DNA of 64,000 nucleotides from Homarus americanus (taxonomy: Eukaryota; Arthropoda; Malacostraca; Decapoda; Nephropidae). The notes under the pieces were generated by a model. The model was given only the letters and a program-made list of their open reading frames with translations. It was not told the origin of the DNA and made no database searches. Shown here one piece after another: positions 1-13,700 of this stretch (position 1 is its first letter; each line of letters opens with the position of its first letter). The stretch lies in the NCBI RefSeq assembly GCF_018991925.1, contig NW_024756914.1:9275167-9339166 (forward strand), read 5' to 3'. The position numbers and the translations under genes are program-made.

Positions 1-1128
1 AGGTCTGAAGTTTAATTAATGTACTGGAAGTCATTAAGCAGGGTGAACTAGTGACTTGAGGACCTCAATGACCTTGTACCTGCATTTATGACTATGCTCA
101 CAAGAGTTTTCTTTATATAGAGCTGTTATTTGACCAAGATTTCTGGCCAAATAACAATCTGCCATTTGACCGGGACCCGCAGGGCTTGTGTATGATTTTA
201 TGGTTAATATTGACGACATACCCGTTGCCACGTAATTTGTTTTCATGGATCTTTTCTTACTATATTTTCATCTCTGAGTTCGGATATGACATTCCTTTCT
301 TAGGCATATGCTTCATTTAGTAGACAGTTAGGCCCCTAGGCTAGCACTAGCCTGATCCACACTCGATGTTGTCATCCACTCATTGTTTGTTTCAGTGCAA
401 CAACCGAGTGGCTGCTCTCACGTCCACAAAAAACATAAAATTACACCATATCAAAGTGGGTTCTTTATGTTTAATATGCCAGGGGCTCTGCCCCCATCTA
501 GGAAGTTAGGTGAGTAGATTTATTTGGTCAGGTTGGTGCAGTCTGCTAACAATGCTTCGACCGTTTGCGTGTCTTATCGACTAAGCTTAGGTTAGGTATA
601 ATTGAGAAATAACTCCACTTTAAGACATTTGCCCAAACTATGACAGTGTACACCGCAAAATACAGTGAAATTGCGTAATTTTTTTAATAATTTTCTATGA
701 ATAGTAAGTGACGGGTATGTCGTAAATAATTACCGATTTAATTATGATTTCAATAGGATTCTGGTCAGGATAGCTGTGGTCATTACACTAATTACTCTAT
801 TATGTTTCTTGAAGTCATTGTTACTTGATGTAAAATTTGTTTCACAAGAAAAGTACAGTTTACTGTTCTTGTGAAGCTCTCTAAGTGTTCTGTGTTTTGT
901 CTAGCTGAGTTAGGTTAGTACAGTACAGTACTTAGTTTTATTTTAGAACCTGATCAAATAACCAGTAGTTATTCGGCCAGATACAGGTCACATAACTCTG
1001 CCTTCTTTATATTATTCGGAGTTTTAATGTTTTTGGTGATATAATTATATTATTGTGTCTGATCACTTGTATTATTTTGGTGCCATTTTAGTGTTGTTGT
1101 TGTTGTAATGTTTCTGGTGGCTTTACAG
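1..1128. other. Intronic sequence upstream of the first visible exon
   Basis: No coding exon, RNA gene or clear repeat was recognised here. The stretch is AT-rich and precedes the first RhoGAP exon, so it is inferred to be an intron whose upstream exon lies outside the window. It ends in a T-rich tract and a CAG acceptor at 1126-1128. Confidence 0.5.
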
Positions 1129-1272
1129 AGATCCGGAACCGCAAGTTACAGTTCGAGGCATTACAACACCTGATCCAGCTCATGCCACCAGCCAACCGCG
1201 ACACTCTTTACTCACTCCTTATCTTTCTGGCTACTGTTGCTGAGAATGCAGTTGACCAGCAAACCAGCACTG
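1129..1272 (+). CDS. ARHGAP6: ARHGAP6-like exon 1 of window (RhoGAP core helices)
   Basis: The exon follows a pyrimidine-rich acceptor ending in CAG and stops before a GTCAGT donor at 1273. It opens with two bases of a split codon and ends in phase 1. The translation includes ALQHLIQLMPPANRDTLYSL, the helix carrying the conserved N-x-x-T-L signature of RhoGAP domains. A weaker acceptor two bases downstream (CAGAG) is also possible. Confidence 0.85.
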
Positions 1273-1682
1273 GTCAGTCTTACACGTCATCCTGAAGGGA
1301 AAAGAGTGATCACTTAACATTTAGAGCATGTATAATATTGAAAAAGCATATGATTTACTGTACTGTGATAAGCTACCAGACAAGGATGGACCATTTAGTG
1401 CTAGAATAATTGGATTTACATGTCATAATGTTGAATATTAATTCCTCATTCGAAAGGAGAAACTATCACTAAGTAATAAAAAGATTTGTGGTTAGACTAA
1501 AGGTGAAATTGAATCAATTCTACTCGAGAATCTTATGATGCAAGTCACCCATTGTGCTGTGAGGGCCTTGGGTAACAAAAGGGCTGATAACCCCCTTTAT
1601 AATTATCACAAACAACAATATCACTTACTACACTAACCATTAGAACCTCTTTTTGTGTATCCAAGTAAACGTGTGTGTGTGT

Positions 1683-1723
<41 letters not shown>

Positions 1724-4700
1724 TAACGGTTTATTGAAAAAAATTCTGCAGCCCAAAGGCTGAAAATATACATTGGACATAAATGACTTATTACATACAT
1801 TGGTGGTTTAACAAAAGCCTTCATTAGAGAAAGGTAAAGGAACATACAGTGAACATACAGATTAATGTAGGTGTTGAACAGCAAACTTGTAGTGTAGTAA
1901 CTCCCTCCCAGATGGTGTTAGGAGGAACTCACGTGGTGTAGTAGTTCCCTCAGATGGTGTTATGAGGGACCTGGCGTGGTGTAGTAATTCCCTCGCAGAT
2001 GGTGTTATGAGGGGCCTCACGTGGTGTAGTAATTCCCTCACAGATGGTGTTATGAGGGACCTCACGTGGTGTAGTAATTACCTCACAGATGGTGTGATGA
2101 GGGGCATCACGTGGTGTAGTAACTCCCTCACAGATGGTGTGATGAGGGGCCTCACGTGGTGTAGTACTTCCCTCACAGATGGTGTTATGAGGGACCTGAC
2201 GTGGTGTAGTAATTCCCTCACAGATGGTGTTATGAGGGACATGTGGTGTAGTAATTCCCTCACAGATGGTGTTATATGAGTGAGGTGTGGTCTTAGGTCT
2301 TCCTATCGTAGATGGATTAACACATCGCTGGTTGTTGTTGGGTCTCACGGGCCGTTATCACTGGGTACCTGGGACCTCACTGTGTGAAGGTTAACTTGGG
2401 TACGACTGTTACTGTTGAGTTGTTCTCACTGACTTAAGCACTGTTCACCACTGTTCACCTCTGTTTAACACTGGTTCCGTTCCTTTCCTAAATGAAATTG
2501 TAACTTCTGGCGAGAACTTGTTGATATTCCGGTGGGGAGGAGGGTTCAGGGGAGGGGGTTGGTATGGGCCAACTTAACAGTTGACCTGGCTGCTCCGAGA
2601 GGAGCGCCAGGTACGTCTTGACCCTTCGGTGGTCAAGGATGTAGTGTGTGTGTGTGTGTTTAACCTAATACCCTGTACTGTACTAACCCCCATTTACTGT
2701 GGATCATGTTCACGTTATAATCTTCCTATAGCAATCTTACCATCCAGGTCCACGAGTAATAATCATAGTAGTAACCAAAGTGAACACAGATACTGATATT
2801 AAAACACTGATTAATTTACTGCACTGTACTGTAGTCATCATCATCAACCCGGTTCTTTTTTCTTATTTATTTTACTTATATTCTCTTCACAGTTCTTTTA
2901 ACATATTCTTCATCTTTGTTCTTTACATTTCTAAGTGTACATTAGTTTACTATTAACTTTCTCTTACTTATCCCATTTATTCTTTTTATATGCATCTCTT
3001 AGTTTCTTATATATTTTCTGATCTTTGGACTTTTAATCCCATGTTACTTTACTATCTTCAATACTCATGGTAGGCCGCCACCACCCACAATATAACATAA
3101 CACTGTGGTAGTAACGTGGTGAGGTCTAGGCACAGGAGATATCAAAGGATTCAGTTGAATTTAATGTTACCAAGGGAGGGGGAGTAACATAGACAATACT
3201 GCACTGATAAACACAACCCAACGTACATTAGAGATTTGGTCAAATTTACGTTAACACTGGTGCAAAATATCAGAATACCACTGGGCATTACTATATAATT
3301 AACAAAAATAAGTCTACAGTATAGCAGTTGAAATTACTACAGCTTACTGGTAATATTAGACAACAGTGACACATAACAAGAATAGGTCTTTATCACTTCA
3401 ATTTATTCTCAGTTGTACTAATACTTTATAGCATTCATAAACACTCAAACACCTGCCTGTTATTCACGTGATGTACTTCTTTGTACTGGAGATACAACTC
3501 TACCTCTCCTCACTCACCAGTATTACACCTCTACATCCTCTACGACACACGACTCATAAGTATTTATTTACCATGGGGGAACTAGTATACCTGAGGTGAA
3601 ATAATACAGACCGGATGAATGATCACCTGACTCACGCCAACCTGTATTCAAAACATTGCCGTGCGTCAGTGAAACCACCTCTGGGTTCACGCTTAGTCAA
3701 ACCGAGTCCAGGCTCCAGGTGTGGTAGTGAACAGCCACACACGTAGGTCCCCTTATGACTCGCTCCCAGGTGCGCCACCCACTCAAATATTAATCCCGGT
3801 TTACTCAATGCATCCTGCCTCAGACACACTGCCGGCAGCTGGCTACCGACCATTGGCAGTTCACGCATAAACAGTGCCTGGGTATATGATTAAATGCATT
3901 CAGAATGCATAAGGTTAAAATACGAATGTCTACTAAACTTAAGGAAACGAATGGAGCATGATCACTTAACACTTGATAAGAGGTTCAGTTATTTTGCAGG
4001 ATTACTTGTTTACTCAGATAAAGTACAACTAAGTCACGGGTTTACAAGTATACCTGGCTATATGAAGAAGGGCGTTCAGAATGAGCTCCTGCCCCAGTGT
4101 TCACAGGTTATATACCCCAGAGGTTACCCCAGAGGTTACCCAGTTGGGATTTTCACGACTTGTTTATCGGTCTCATTTACGGTACTCATCCTTTCATGAA
4201 AATTATGGCTACGGTTTTACATTAAGTTCTTAAGGCTAACATTTATAATCTAATCAGTGTTTGAGCTTGCAATGCAATAATTATATTGGTCACAAGTACA
4301 TGAGATGGCATGTACTTCTGGACAGAGTCGGCAAAAATTAACAGAGGCCTATTGAAGGGGATAGGATTTCATTTCAGAGACTTGGGCAGTTGACAGGTCT
4401 GGACCCGAAGATTGATGAGTTTTTTTAATACAAAAATGACAATAACTTCAAGACATTCATCAGATTCTCTGATGAATGTAAATCGAAGACATAACTTCAG
4501 TTTTGAATTAATATCTCGTAACTTCACGAGGCAAAAACAGTGATCATAGGCTTTGCTTGGCATTCAAAACACATCATCTTAGTACAATTTCCACTACTGG
4601 TAAATATAGTTGAAGCTTTCAACATACAGTATACTGTGTGTACTGAATCTTGAATGCTTCAGCTTACGGTAGGCATACATCCTTTACTGCCACTCATACG

Positions 4701-7700
4701 CGTTACTGTACATCATAAATTTAAATTTACAGTACAGGAGGACACTTAAAGCAATATACTGTAGAAGATGGACGGTGCCTCGACACTAGAGGAAACAAGT
4801 CTAGGGGGTAACTCACTAGTTTGACACATGTTTTATGGACGATGAAGCTTAATATGAATAAGTGGGGGTACAGTACTGCATTATTATACGATAAGTCCAA
4901 CTGTGGTCGTTACAGCAGTAAATATTGAGAGCTGAATGTTCAACTGGAGGCCTTGAGCTGAATATGGAGCATTTTCACTGAACATGGTGTACTTACAGTG
5001 ATATTGTGTCTTATAAATAACTGATATAATTATAAAGTTTGAATTGTATCTGTATCAGGGATGATATACAGTACTGTGTGTCAGGAGTCTTGTCAATAGT
5101 TCTCATGAGTCAAGGGAGGAACATTAATTTTTTTTCTGTAGAGGAAAAGTTTACAGGAACCAAAATCCACTTGTCTTGTTATTATCCAGTGTTTCATCAT
5201 GTGTCAAGACTGACTATAACACAAACACCTCCTAAGGTCTGAGGGTCTTGGACTATTGATATAAAGCTTGTAGGGTTCGTGATATTATGTTGTCTAGCAC
5301 TCAGGATGGGATTGATGGAAACTCTAGGTGGTGGTTTTCTTACATAAAATATATTATATGAAAGACAGTCTGGTGCTGGAGATGCCGTGTGGTGAGAAAC
5401 TTGTGGTGAGAGACACGTTCAGTGAGTAGCATGCTTGAGGTATCAGTGCAGGAGCTTCGTTAGAGATGTTGGGTGTTGCTGTCCTCCATGTTGAATGAGG
5501 GCTGGACAGCGAGGAGCTTGCTTGGAGGAGGTGTTGCGTGTTCAGGAACGCAGGGCAGAATCAATCTCAGTGGATTTTTTTTTTTTCTTTTTTTTTTGTA
5601 GGAATATTACCTACGCGACCTTAAGCTAATCCATGCAGGATTGACCTCAGTGGAGAGAATTGAGCTTATATACACAGCAGCCGGAAGTAAACCCGTGGGA
5701 ACTCGCCGGTTTCTTGACTCCGTTGCTAGGGAAGACGTAGCAGGTGGCTGGTTGCTAGGATACTGTGGCATCTGGTGACGCCCCCCTGGGCCGCTCGTTT
5801 GGTTGCTAGGATACGGTCGCATTGGAATGCGGATGTAGTTTGTAGGGGAGAGATCCACGACAGCTGTTGTGATAAACATGGACTCAGCTGGTGCAGGTAC
5901 AGTCATCACAGCAGGCCATTAAAACTTAATATGTTCCTAGTTATTGTTTCCCAGTGCATACATCTCTTCAAATATTTTTCTTGTTAAGTGCTGGGGATTA
6001 TAGCAGAAATAGAGGTTAAACTGCACAATTAATCTCTCAGATGATTATACAGTTTACAATGTTCCATAGACAAATTAATAGGAATGTAAAGCTCCAATGA
6101 TAAACTTGTGACCCAGTGTTGGAACTCACAAGCATTATCTAACTCACTTGGTACAGTATTGTTTCTTCAGTACACATTGGAAAGATCAGTTTTCTAATAC
6201 TATGGTTGGTCATTCCTTCATAGGAGAAACAATGCAGGGGAACAAAATGGACAGCAGTAACTTGGCCACCCTCTTTGCCCCAAACATCCTCCACACAGTG
6301 AAGCCCGGAACAGAGTCCATGTCCACGACAGAGATGGCCACGCACGCTGAAGAACGGATAGAAGTCATCAATGTTGTCAGGAGTATGATTGACCACAACA
6401 AGGAGCTCTTTGAGGTCAGTCAATTATGTCTGCTAAAGTTTCCCTCCACCAATAAGTACTGTACAGTATGTTGTATGTGATGTTTTTAGTTAATTTTTAA
6501 GCTCACCTTGACCTTCAAATTTATGTTATACATCCCACTGAAGCAGGGACTCAATGCATAAATGTTAGTCTAGCTTTATGGCGTATGATTCACTCAACAT
6601 TGACCAGAGACCGCCTCCCAAAACTTCTCTCTACAGGGACGTTGTCCTGTGGTTCTGTTTAAGCTCCCCTTTACCAAACCAGGTCTTTATTTAAAAATTA
6701 GTCCAACCCTGATTAAAAAAAACAGCAAACCAGCAGGTACATCAAGATGAATCCAGGAGCTAGTTCAGTTGACCTGAACCTGGTGTAAACAGAACCAGCT
6801 TCAGGGTTTGTCCTGGTTGACCTTTTGGTGTGCTAGCTATGGAAGCTTACTTCATTAATGCTTCTTTGGCTGAGTAAGTATATTTTATGCAGTACAGTAC
6901 AGTATACAGTTCCAACAGCAAAACGTTTCTGCCACAGAATGCAAATAGCCTCCTGAGCAAGGCAGGCTCTGCCAGAGGTGTTCTGGTGGAGTAATCTGAC
7001 AGGTCACTTGTCTCACCAGCTTGGCTATAAAACGGAATTTCATACTAAATTCTTTTGTTTTCTGTTTATGTATTGGAGTCTTAATGTGTGTGTGTGTGTG
7101 TGTGTGTGTGTAGTGAAGAATAATGGTTGCCCCTCGTGTATCGAGGATGGCCGGCCTAAGGGCCACCTAGGTGTGAATTTGTTTAAGGTGTAGAAACTGT
7201 AGCCAACACAACAACCACACCCTGAGTTAACGAGCTGCATGACCCAGTGTCAAATGACGTAAAGAAATTTGCCCATAACTTCACCCTGCCCGGGGATTAA
7301 ACCCGGGTCCACTCGCTTGCCTGGCGACCTGTGGTGTAATGGTCAGCATGCTCGCCTCGCAAGTGAGTGGACCTGGGTTCGATCCCCGGGCAGCGTGAAA
7401 CTATGGGCAAGTTTCATTATGCCATTTGCCTCTGTCTACCCAGCAGTAATTGGGAACCTGGTTGTTAATCCATTTGTGGATCGTGTTCCGAGATAATGGT
7501 TAGCCAGTGCAGTTGGCAAGTTGTCCGGTCTTCTCGGAATATTCTCGTTAACTCAGGGTGTGGTTGTTGTGTTGGCGACAGCTTCTACACCTTAAACACT
7601 GGGTCATGCAGCTCGTTAACTCAGGGTGTGGTTGTTGTGTTGGCGACAGCTTCTACACCTTAAACAAATTCACACCTAGGTGGCCCTTAGGCCGGCCATC

Positions 7701-10700
7701 CTCATTACACGAGGGGCACCATTATATATAGTGAAGAAATTTAATGTGTATGTTGTTGTAAGAGACATAAAACAACTAAGTACAGCACTGTACATGTCAT
7801 GGTTCCCGCAGGTGTCAGCTGAGCTCCTTGATGAGACCTACCAACACCTGATGGACACCCACCCGGAGGCTCTGAATGTGCTCTTGCGGCGCCGCTGTAC
7901 AGGTCCAGACGAGTAAGTTCTGTTGCCGTGTTCTCTTGCCTCTGTCAACACACTATTGTATGAGAGGCAGCAGCACTTACACTGAGGTGCAGTTATTTGT
8001 CAACTTGGAGGTGATGGCCACACAGATGAATGTGTCTTACCTCCGTACAATTGAGGCAGTTATTACTGTGAATAATATAGTCAACTAAGTGGGTCTAGTT
8101 ACTGCATGATATAACTTAAACTGTGTTTAGCTAGCCAGAAATTGGTTATGTACAGTTATGTATATGTTTTATATATAGAACAAGTGGTAATCTTAAATAA
8201 GACATGCCATAGCACAGCAGTGATAGTTTAGTGAGTTAGACTATATGACAGGACATACAGTTAATGGTTGGTTTTGCATGTATTTCATCCTCCATTAGTT
8301 ATAATTGGCTTATGTGTGGCTTAGAGATCTTTAGTAATATTTTAACAATTATTAATTTTCAGTAGAATTAATCTTCACTTGTTATGTACTGGAAATGGCT
8401 TCGAATATTTCCAATCATTGATCTATTTTACTAACACTGTACAGTAATACTAAATGTGTATTATGAATATCTTCTAACATACACTACCTTTACTAATAAC
8501 AGACTAATTTATTGAACTTCAGTTGTAATCTTGATGTACAGTACATAATTATCCTGCCCCGTCTCCCCAGACCCAGGACAGGGCGGTCATCCCTACGAGT
8601 CAGACTACTGAAGTTCAAGAAATATTATTTTTGTTAATTTTTTTCTCCCATTATTGTATCCAGTTTCCTCTCCATCATCAATATTTCGTTACATCTTTTC
8701 TTTTCTATTGTGTTCTTGTCACACACTCACACAGACAAGATGCAGTACAGTGCTACACCTTTATGTCATACAAAATTCAGTGGTCGAAGAATATTACGCT
8801 GGTCACCAAACAAACAAGAACAGGTCTTACATGTGTGTTAGCTGTTGTGTGCAGGAAAGTTTATGAATGTGGACCGCATATTAACTGTTACAATACAGTG
8901 GTTGTGTATCAAGGTGACAGTAGTACCTGTAGTCACATTACATAAGAACTGTACTCCTGAGGGTATCAGTTGTGGTGTCCACTGTAATGTTTATATTTTC
9001 TTCATTTAAAAAATTTCTAGTTGTTGAAACAATCAGATGAAAACCTGGGCACAAAAGCATAGACGTTGTCCAAAACACTCATAAGTATCAAACAAGAGTG
9101 GGTAAGATCACAGGACTTAACCAACTACCACAACATTCTTATACATTTGCTTTTCTAGTACTGTACCAGATCTTGTACTCATAACAAACTTCAAATTTAC
9201 TGAATTCACTAATTTTACTCTCATAATCGACTGGCATAAGTGGCCTGTCTTAGAGTCTGTGCGTTTATTTGTGTTCTGTTGTCATTTTAATTCTTTCATA
9301 AACGCTACAGTATATTTATTCATATGTTCTATTTCCCTTCATGTTTTTATTAATCCTACAATCTCTCATAACATCTCTACTGTTAAAATAACCTCAGTCA
9401 TTATTACAACTGCTTTTGCCTGAACACCACCATCACTCACTCTGCACTACTACAGGGCAGGATATACAGTTCATGATCACTGAACAGGGAAATATAACTA
9501 GGTATAAGATGAAGTTCTCCAATTTATTGTATATAAGATAAAAATGACTTGACTGAGTATTATTTTCTGACGGCCAGGAAGGTTGACAGTCAGTGTATCA
9601 GCTTATAAGTGGCAGTGAATTGTATTTGTAGTTTAGGTGTTGATAAAACATCTATTATAATTACCGGTAATCACTTTTAGCTTGTCTGCTTCTGAGGAAA
9701 ATGGTGAACCAGTCAGTCAGGTCTAGCAGTTGAATCTCCTTTTGTTATTTTTATCATTTAGGGAACCAGATTAAGGGACTAAGATTAAGGGACAAAGATC
9801 AAGGGAAAAACACTAAAATTTATATCAGACTTTGCTTTTCATCTCATTTTTACTCTGTTAGTTGAGGCCCTGGTATAAGAGGGTAATAATTTACACAATA
9901 TTTAAAGTACTGTACACAGAAAGGTACTTTAAATTTGGTATGTTGCTGTATGTAGCTACTGCACTGGGTAACAAAGGAAAGTTCAATATGACCAAAAAAT
10001 AAAGAGTAAAGGAGGCTGTGGTGAGGTGCCTAAGTGTATGGACAGAGGCTGAGAATTTAAGGACATGAAAGATGAATGTGTGGATGGAAAAAGTGGAAGA
10101 GTATGTTTTAGTTTAGATATTTTCTGAGTTAACATGTGCATAGTCACCTAGGGTGTCTATAATTCAGTAATTATATACATTGTCACTTCTTTATTCCACA
10201 CTAGCATTTTTCTTTCTCATTAACAACACTGCCACATCCCTAACCAGCTATACCATTATCACCACCACACTCTCCATACCACCACCACTACCACCACCAC
10301 CACCACCACTACCACTATGATCTAAAACCATGAGTGTTATAGTTAAGTAGAATCTAAAGTGAGTCTATTGAATTCGATCATTTCAATAGTAATTACACCA
10401 GCCCATCACAAGCAGTTGAGTGATCCCATTGGAGGAAGTCTACCTCTATAACGTTATATTTGGGAAAGTTCTCAGTATAGTTCAGTTTAGGTACACGACT
10501 CTTCTGGAGGTCCGTCAAGTCTTGAGGGTTAAACATGACTGAAGACACGTTAGCTCTCCATCTTAATTTTCCCTTTATTAGGAGCACATGTCTTTCCTAT
10601 TCACATGAGTACAGTATCACCCACCAAGTAACTCAGCTCATCACTGCCCCCCTCCCTGCTTGTTCTGGTTCTTTTACTACGCTTCTTGCTACAACCAGCT

Positions 10701-13700
10701 TCTTCACTTATGATACTCATAACCAGTAAGTTTCATTTCCTGGCTCTTCTCTCACTCTGGGGTAATGTTGATCACATCCAAAACCCTTATAAAACTTGAA
10801 CCAAACCTTCCTTGAACTGATACATTATCAGGCATCAGATACAGTAGAGTAATGTCTCAAAGACTGTACATTAGAAACTCTTGTACTGTATCCACTCGTC
10901 TGTGAACCTGACCACTTGCTGGTACAGTATTTGAAAACTGTAGATATGGTTACAGTACTTGAATCTTCCGACACTGAATACAGTAACTCTGCCCTATGTG
11001 TGCAGTATACAGCTAGTTCGCCGAGTTAAAATACTGTACAGTATTACTTATTGACAGTACAGTATTAAGTTCAGTTTATTGATAACAGTAAAGCACTGTA
11101 CAGTATCTGCAGTATTTGTGAAGAGCTGATAGTCTGTGAATGTTAATTGTTTGACACCACTGAATATTGGCTGTCTAACTTCTCATTAACAGTACAGTAT
11201 TAAGTCAATCTATTTGTATACAGTGTATCCCTGAATTAATTGAGAAGCCAATTACTACAATTTTTTATCAATTCAGCATCTTTCATGTCATAAAGACCGG
11301 AAAAATGCAGTGCAATTGCCATATATATATTTTTTTAATGGCAGTGATTACTGATGGTAAAATATATAATGTCACAACTTTCTGCCATCCACTCTGTACA
11401 TTAATAAAAGTTTTGTTTTGATCTTCAAGTCACTGGGCAAGTGGGGTGGACTTATAATCCTGCCTAGAATGTACAGTACATAAGTTTATACATAGGCTGA
11501 ACAGTAAAACAGTTTATAGTCACAACTCAGTGGCTGACTGTAATACATAACTCTACATAATGCAGTTACTGATTACTGTACATAATATCGTATGGATGTG
11601 ACCTTATTCAGCTGTTTCACATTACTGTACAATTTTAAGTTCGACTTAATATCTGCCAACGCTAATGCAGTAGGAGTTGTTAAGAGAATGTACTTGTTTT
11701 CAAAAGAATTCCTTAATTTTTATCGCAGTTTGTGTCTATTGGCTCACTGCTGTCAGATAGCTGTGAGTTTTGTAGCTACAGTACAATGTCAAGATAAAAT
11801 ACATGTAAAGGCAGTTGAAAAGTGGATAGATTAGTTTAAGATCTACAATATTTACAATAGTATTATACTGACAGGAGTATTGTTCTATTAATCGGGTGTA
11901 AGTGCCACTAAGTGTTTACTCTGTGAATATAAAAAAAAATCTCTCTTGCTCATGTTCTTAAACTCGTCCACATTACACTACACTACACCACAGCACACTC
12001 CATTAATGGTTGCCCTCGTGTAACGAAGATGGCCGGCCCAAGGACCACTTAGGCGTGAATTTGTTTGAGGTCTAGAAACTGTCGCCAACACAGCAACCAC
12101 ACCCTGAGTTAACGAGCTGCATGACCCAGTGTCAAGGAATAGTCTGAGAAGACCGGACAACTCGCTAACTGCACTGGCTAACCATTACCCCGGAACACGA
12201 TCCGCAAATCGATTAAAATCCAGGTCCCCAATTACTGCTGGGTAGACAGAGGCAAACAGTAAAGAAACGTGTCCATAGTTTCACCCTACCCGGGGATCGA
12301 ACCCGGGTCTGCTTGGCGAGGCGAGCAAGCTGACCATTACAACACAGCATTAAGCTACATTAAACTACAGTAGTTTGAACATTACTCTACCCACCAAAAA
12401 ATAAGAATTACTTTTTTATGATGAGGAAGATGTGAGAGATATTGTCCTCTTGTGAGTGGTCTGACAGTTGAGTGGTTAAGACAACTCTGTCACTAGTCCT
12501 TTTAACACTAAATATAACATGAGACTGATTTCAATACCTTTTATAACTGTACATAAATTGTTAATTCACTTATATATCAGTATTAAATTCTCTTTAATGT
12601 TATTAAACAGTAATACAGTATTTTCAAGTCCACTTTTGTTGCTTTCTTCTTGCTCTTATAAACTTAACAATAAGCTGCATCTCAAAGTCTCCTCAATAAC
12701 AAGTAAAGTAAATGGTTAATTCTACTGCAGTTCTAATTAACTCATCTAATCTTATCTATTCCTTCTGTGTATAAGTTTTGCCGTTCATCTGGTAACTTCC
12801 CGTTTCTTCTTCCATTATGTTTGCATGAAGTTTTTTTATGTTAGTTCTGTGTTTAACCAAGATGTTAAATATTAGTGAGGGCATATTAATTATACTTAGC
12901 CTCTAGGATACCGATGATTGTTTGTGTGAGTGTTTGTACGTGTCAAGAAGTTAACTGTTTGTTTGTGAACGTAAAGGAATGTTGATACCTTATCTAGGCT
13001 GTGAAGTGGTTATGTGTATTCCATGAGTGAAAATACAGTACGTATACTGTATTACTGAATATCCAAGAGAGAAACATGGCTGTACTGTATGTATGATTAT
13101 GTAGACTAAAACATTCAGGGAAATTCTATATTGGCATCCAGACTGAAGCAAGTACAGTAGACGATGATTATTATTCTTGGGTTCTCTTTGTGTTGGCTTG
13201 TCGTGTTCTTATTAGGTTAAAACAGGGACCACGCTGGATCACTTATGTTTCATTGTGCAGGTTGGCAAATATGACAATAGTGTGTACTAGATATAGTATA
13301 TAGAGAATTGTATAAGGTAATATTTTGTTTATTAATTGTGAATGTTTGGAATGATTCCCTTGACTTTCTCTTGAGATATATTCAGTGAAGCCAAATATAG
13401 ATAATATTAAATCATATGGGAAACAAATATTCAAGTTAAGATGACTGATATACTGTGGTCTTTGTCACCAACACTTAATTATCATTGCTTTTGTCAATAA
13501 CTGGATAGATTTTGTGTTCGTCATAAGATCACATCAGTAAAAATGACTAACAACACCAATAGCCCCCCAATAGAAGGGCCTGTGGCATACTGTATACGTA
13601 CTCAATGTTTTGTTTGCTTAGGAGATAACCTCTGTTAGTACATTCAACTGTTAACTGACTGTAATGTAGACCTGTGTATGTCACTGGCTTTATAACTGAA

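Noticed and set aside
1950..2348. Overlapping sense and antisense genes of 105 and 132 codons
   Set aside because: Both are products of the 45-bp tandem repeat.
7329..7400. A functional tRNA gene
   Set aside because: The A- and B-box sequence belongs to the SINE head; no clean acceptor stem closes the cloverleaf and the same head recurs at 12.3 and 23.4 kb.
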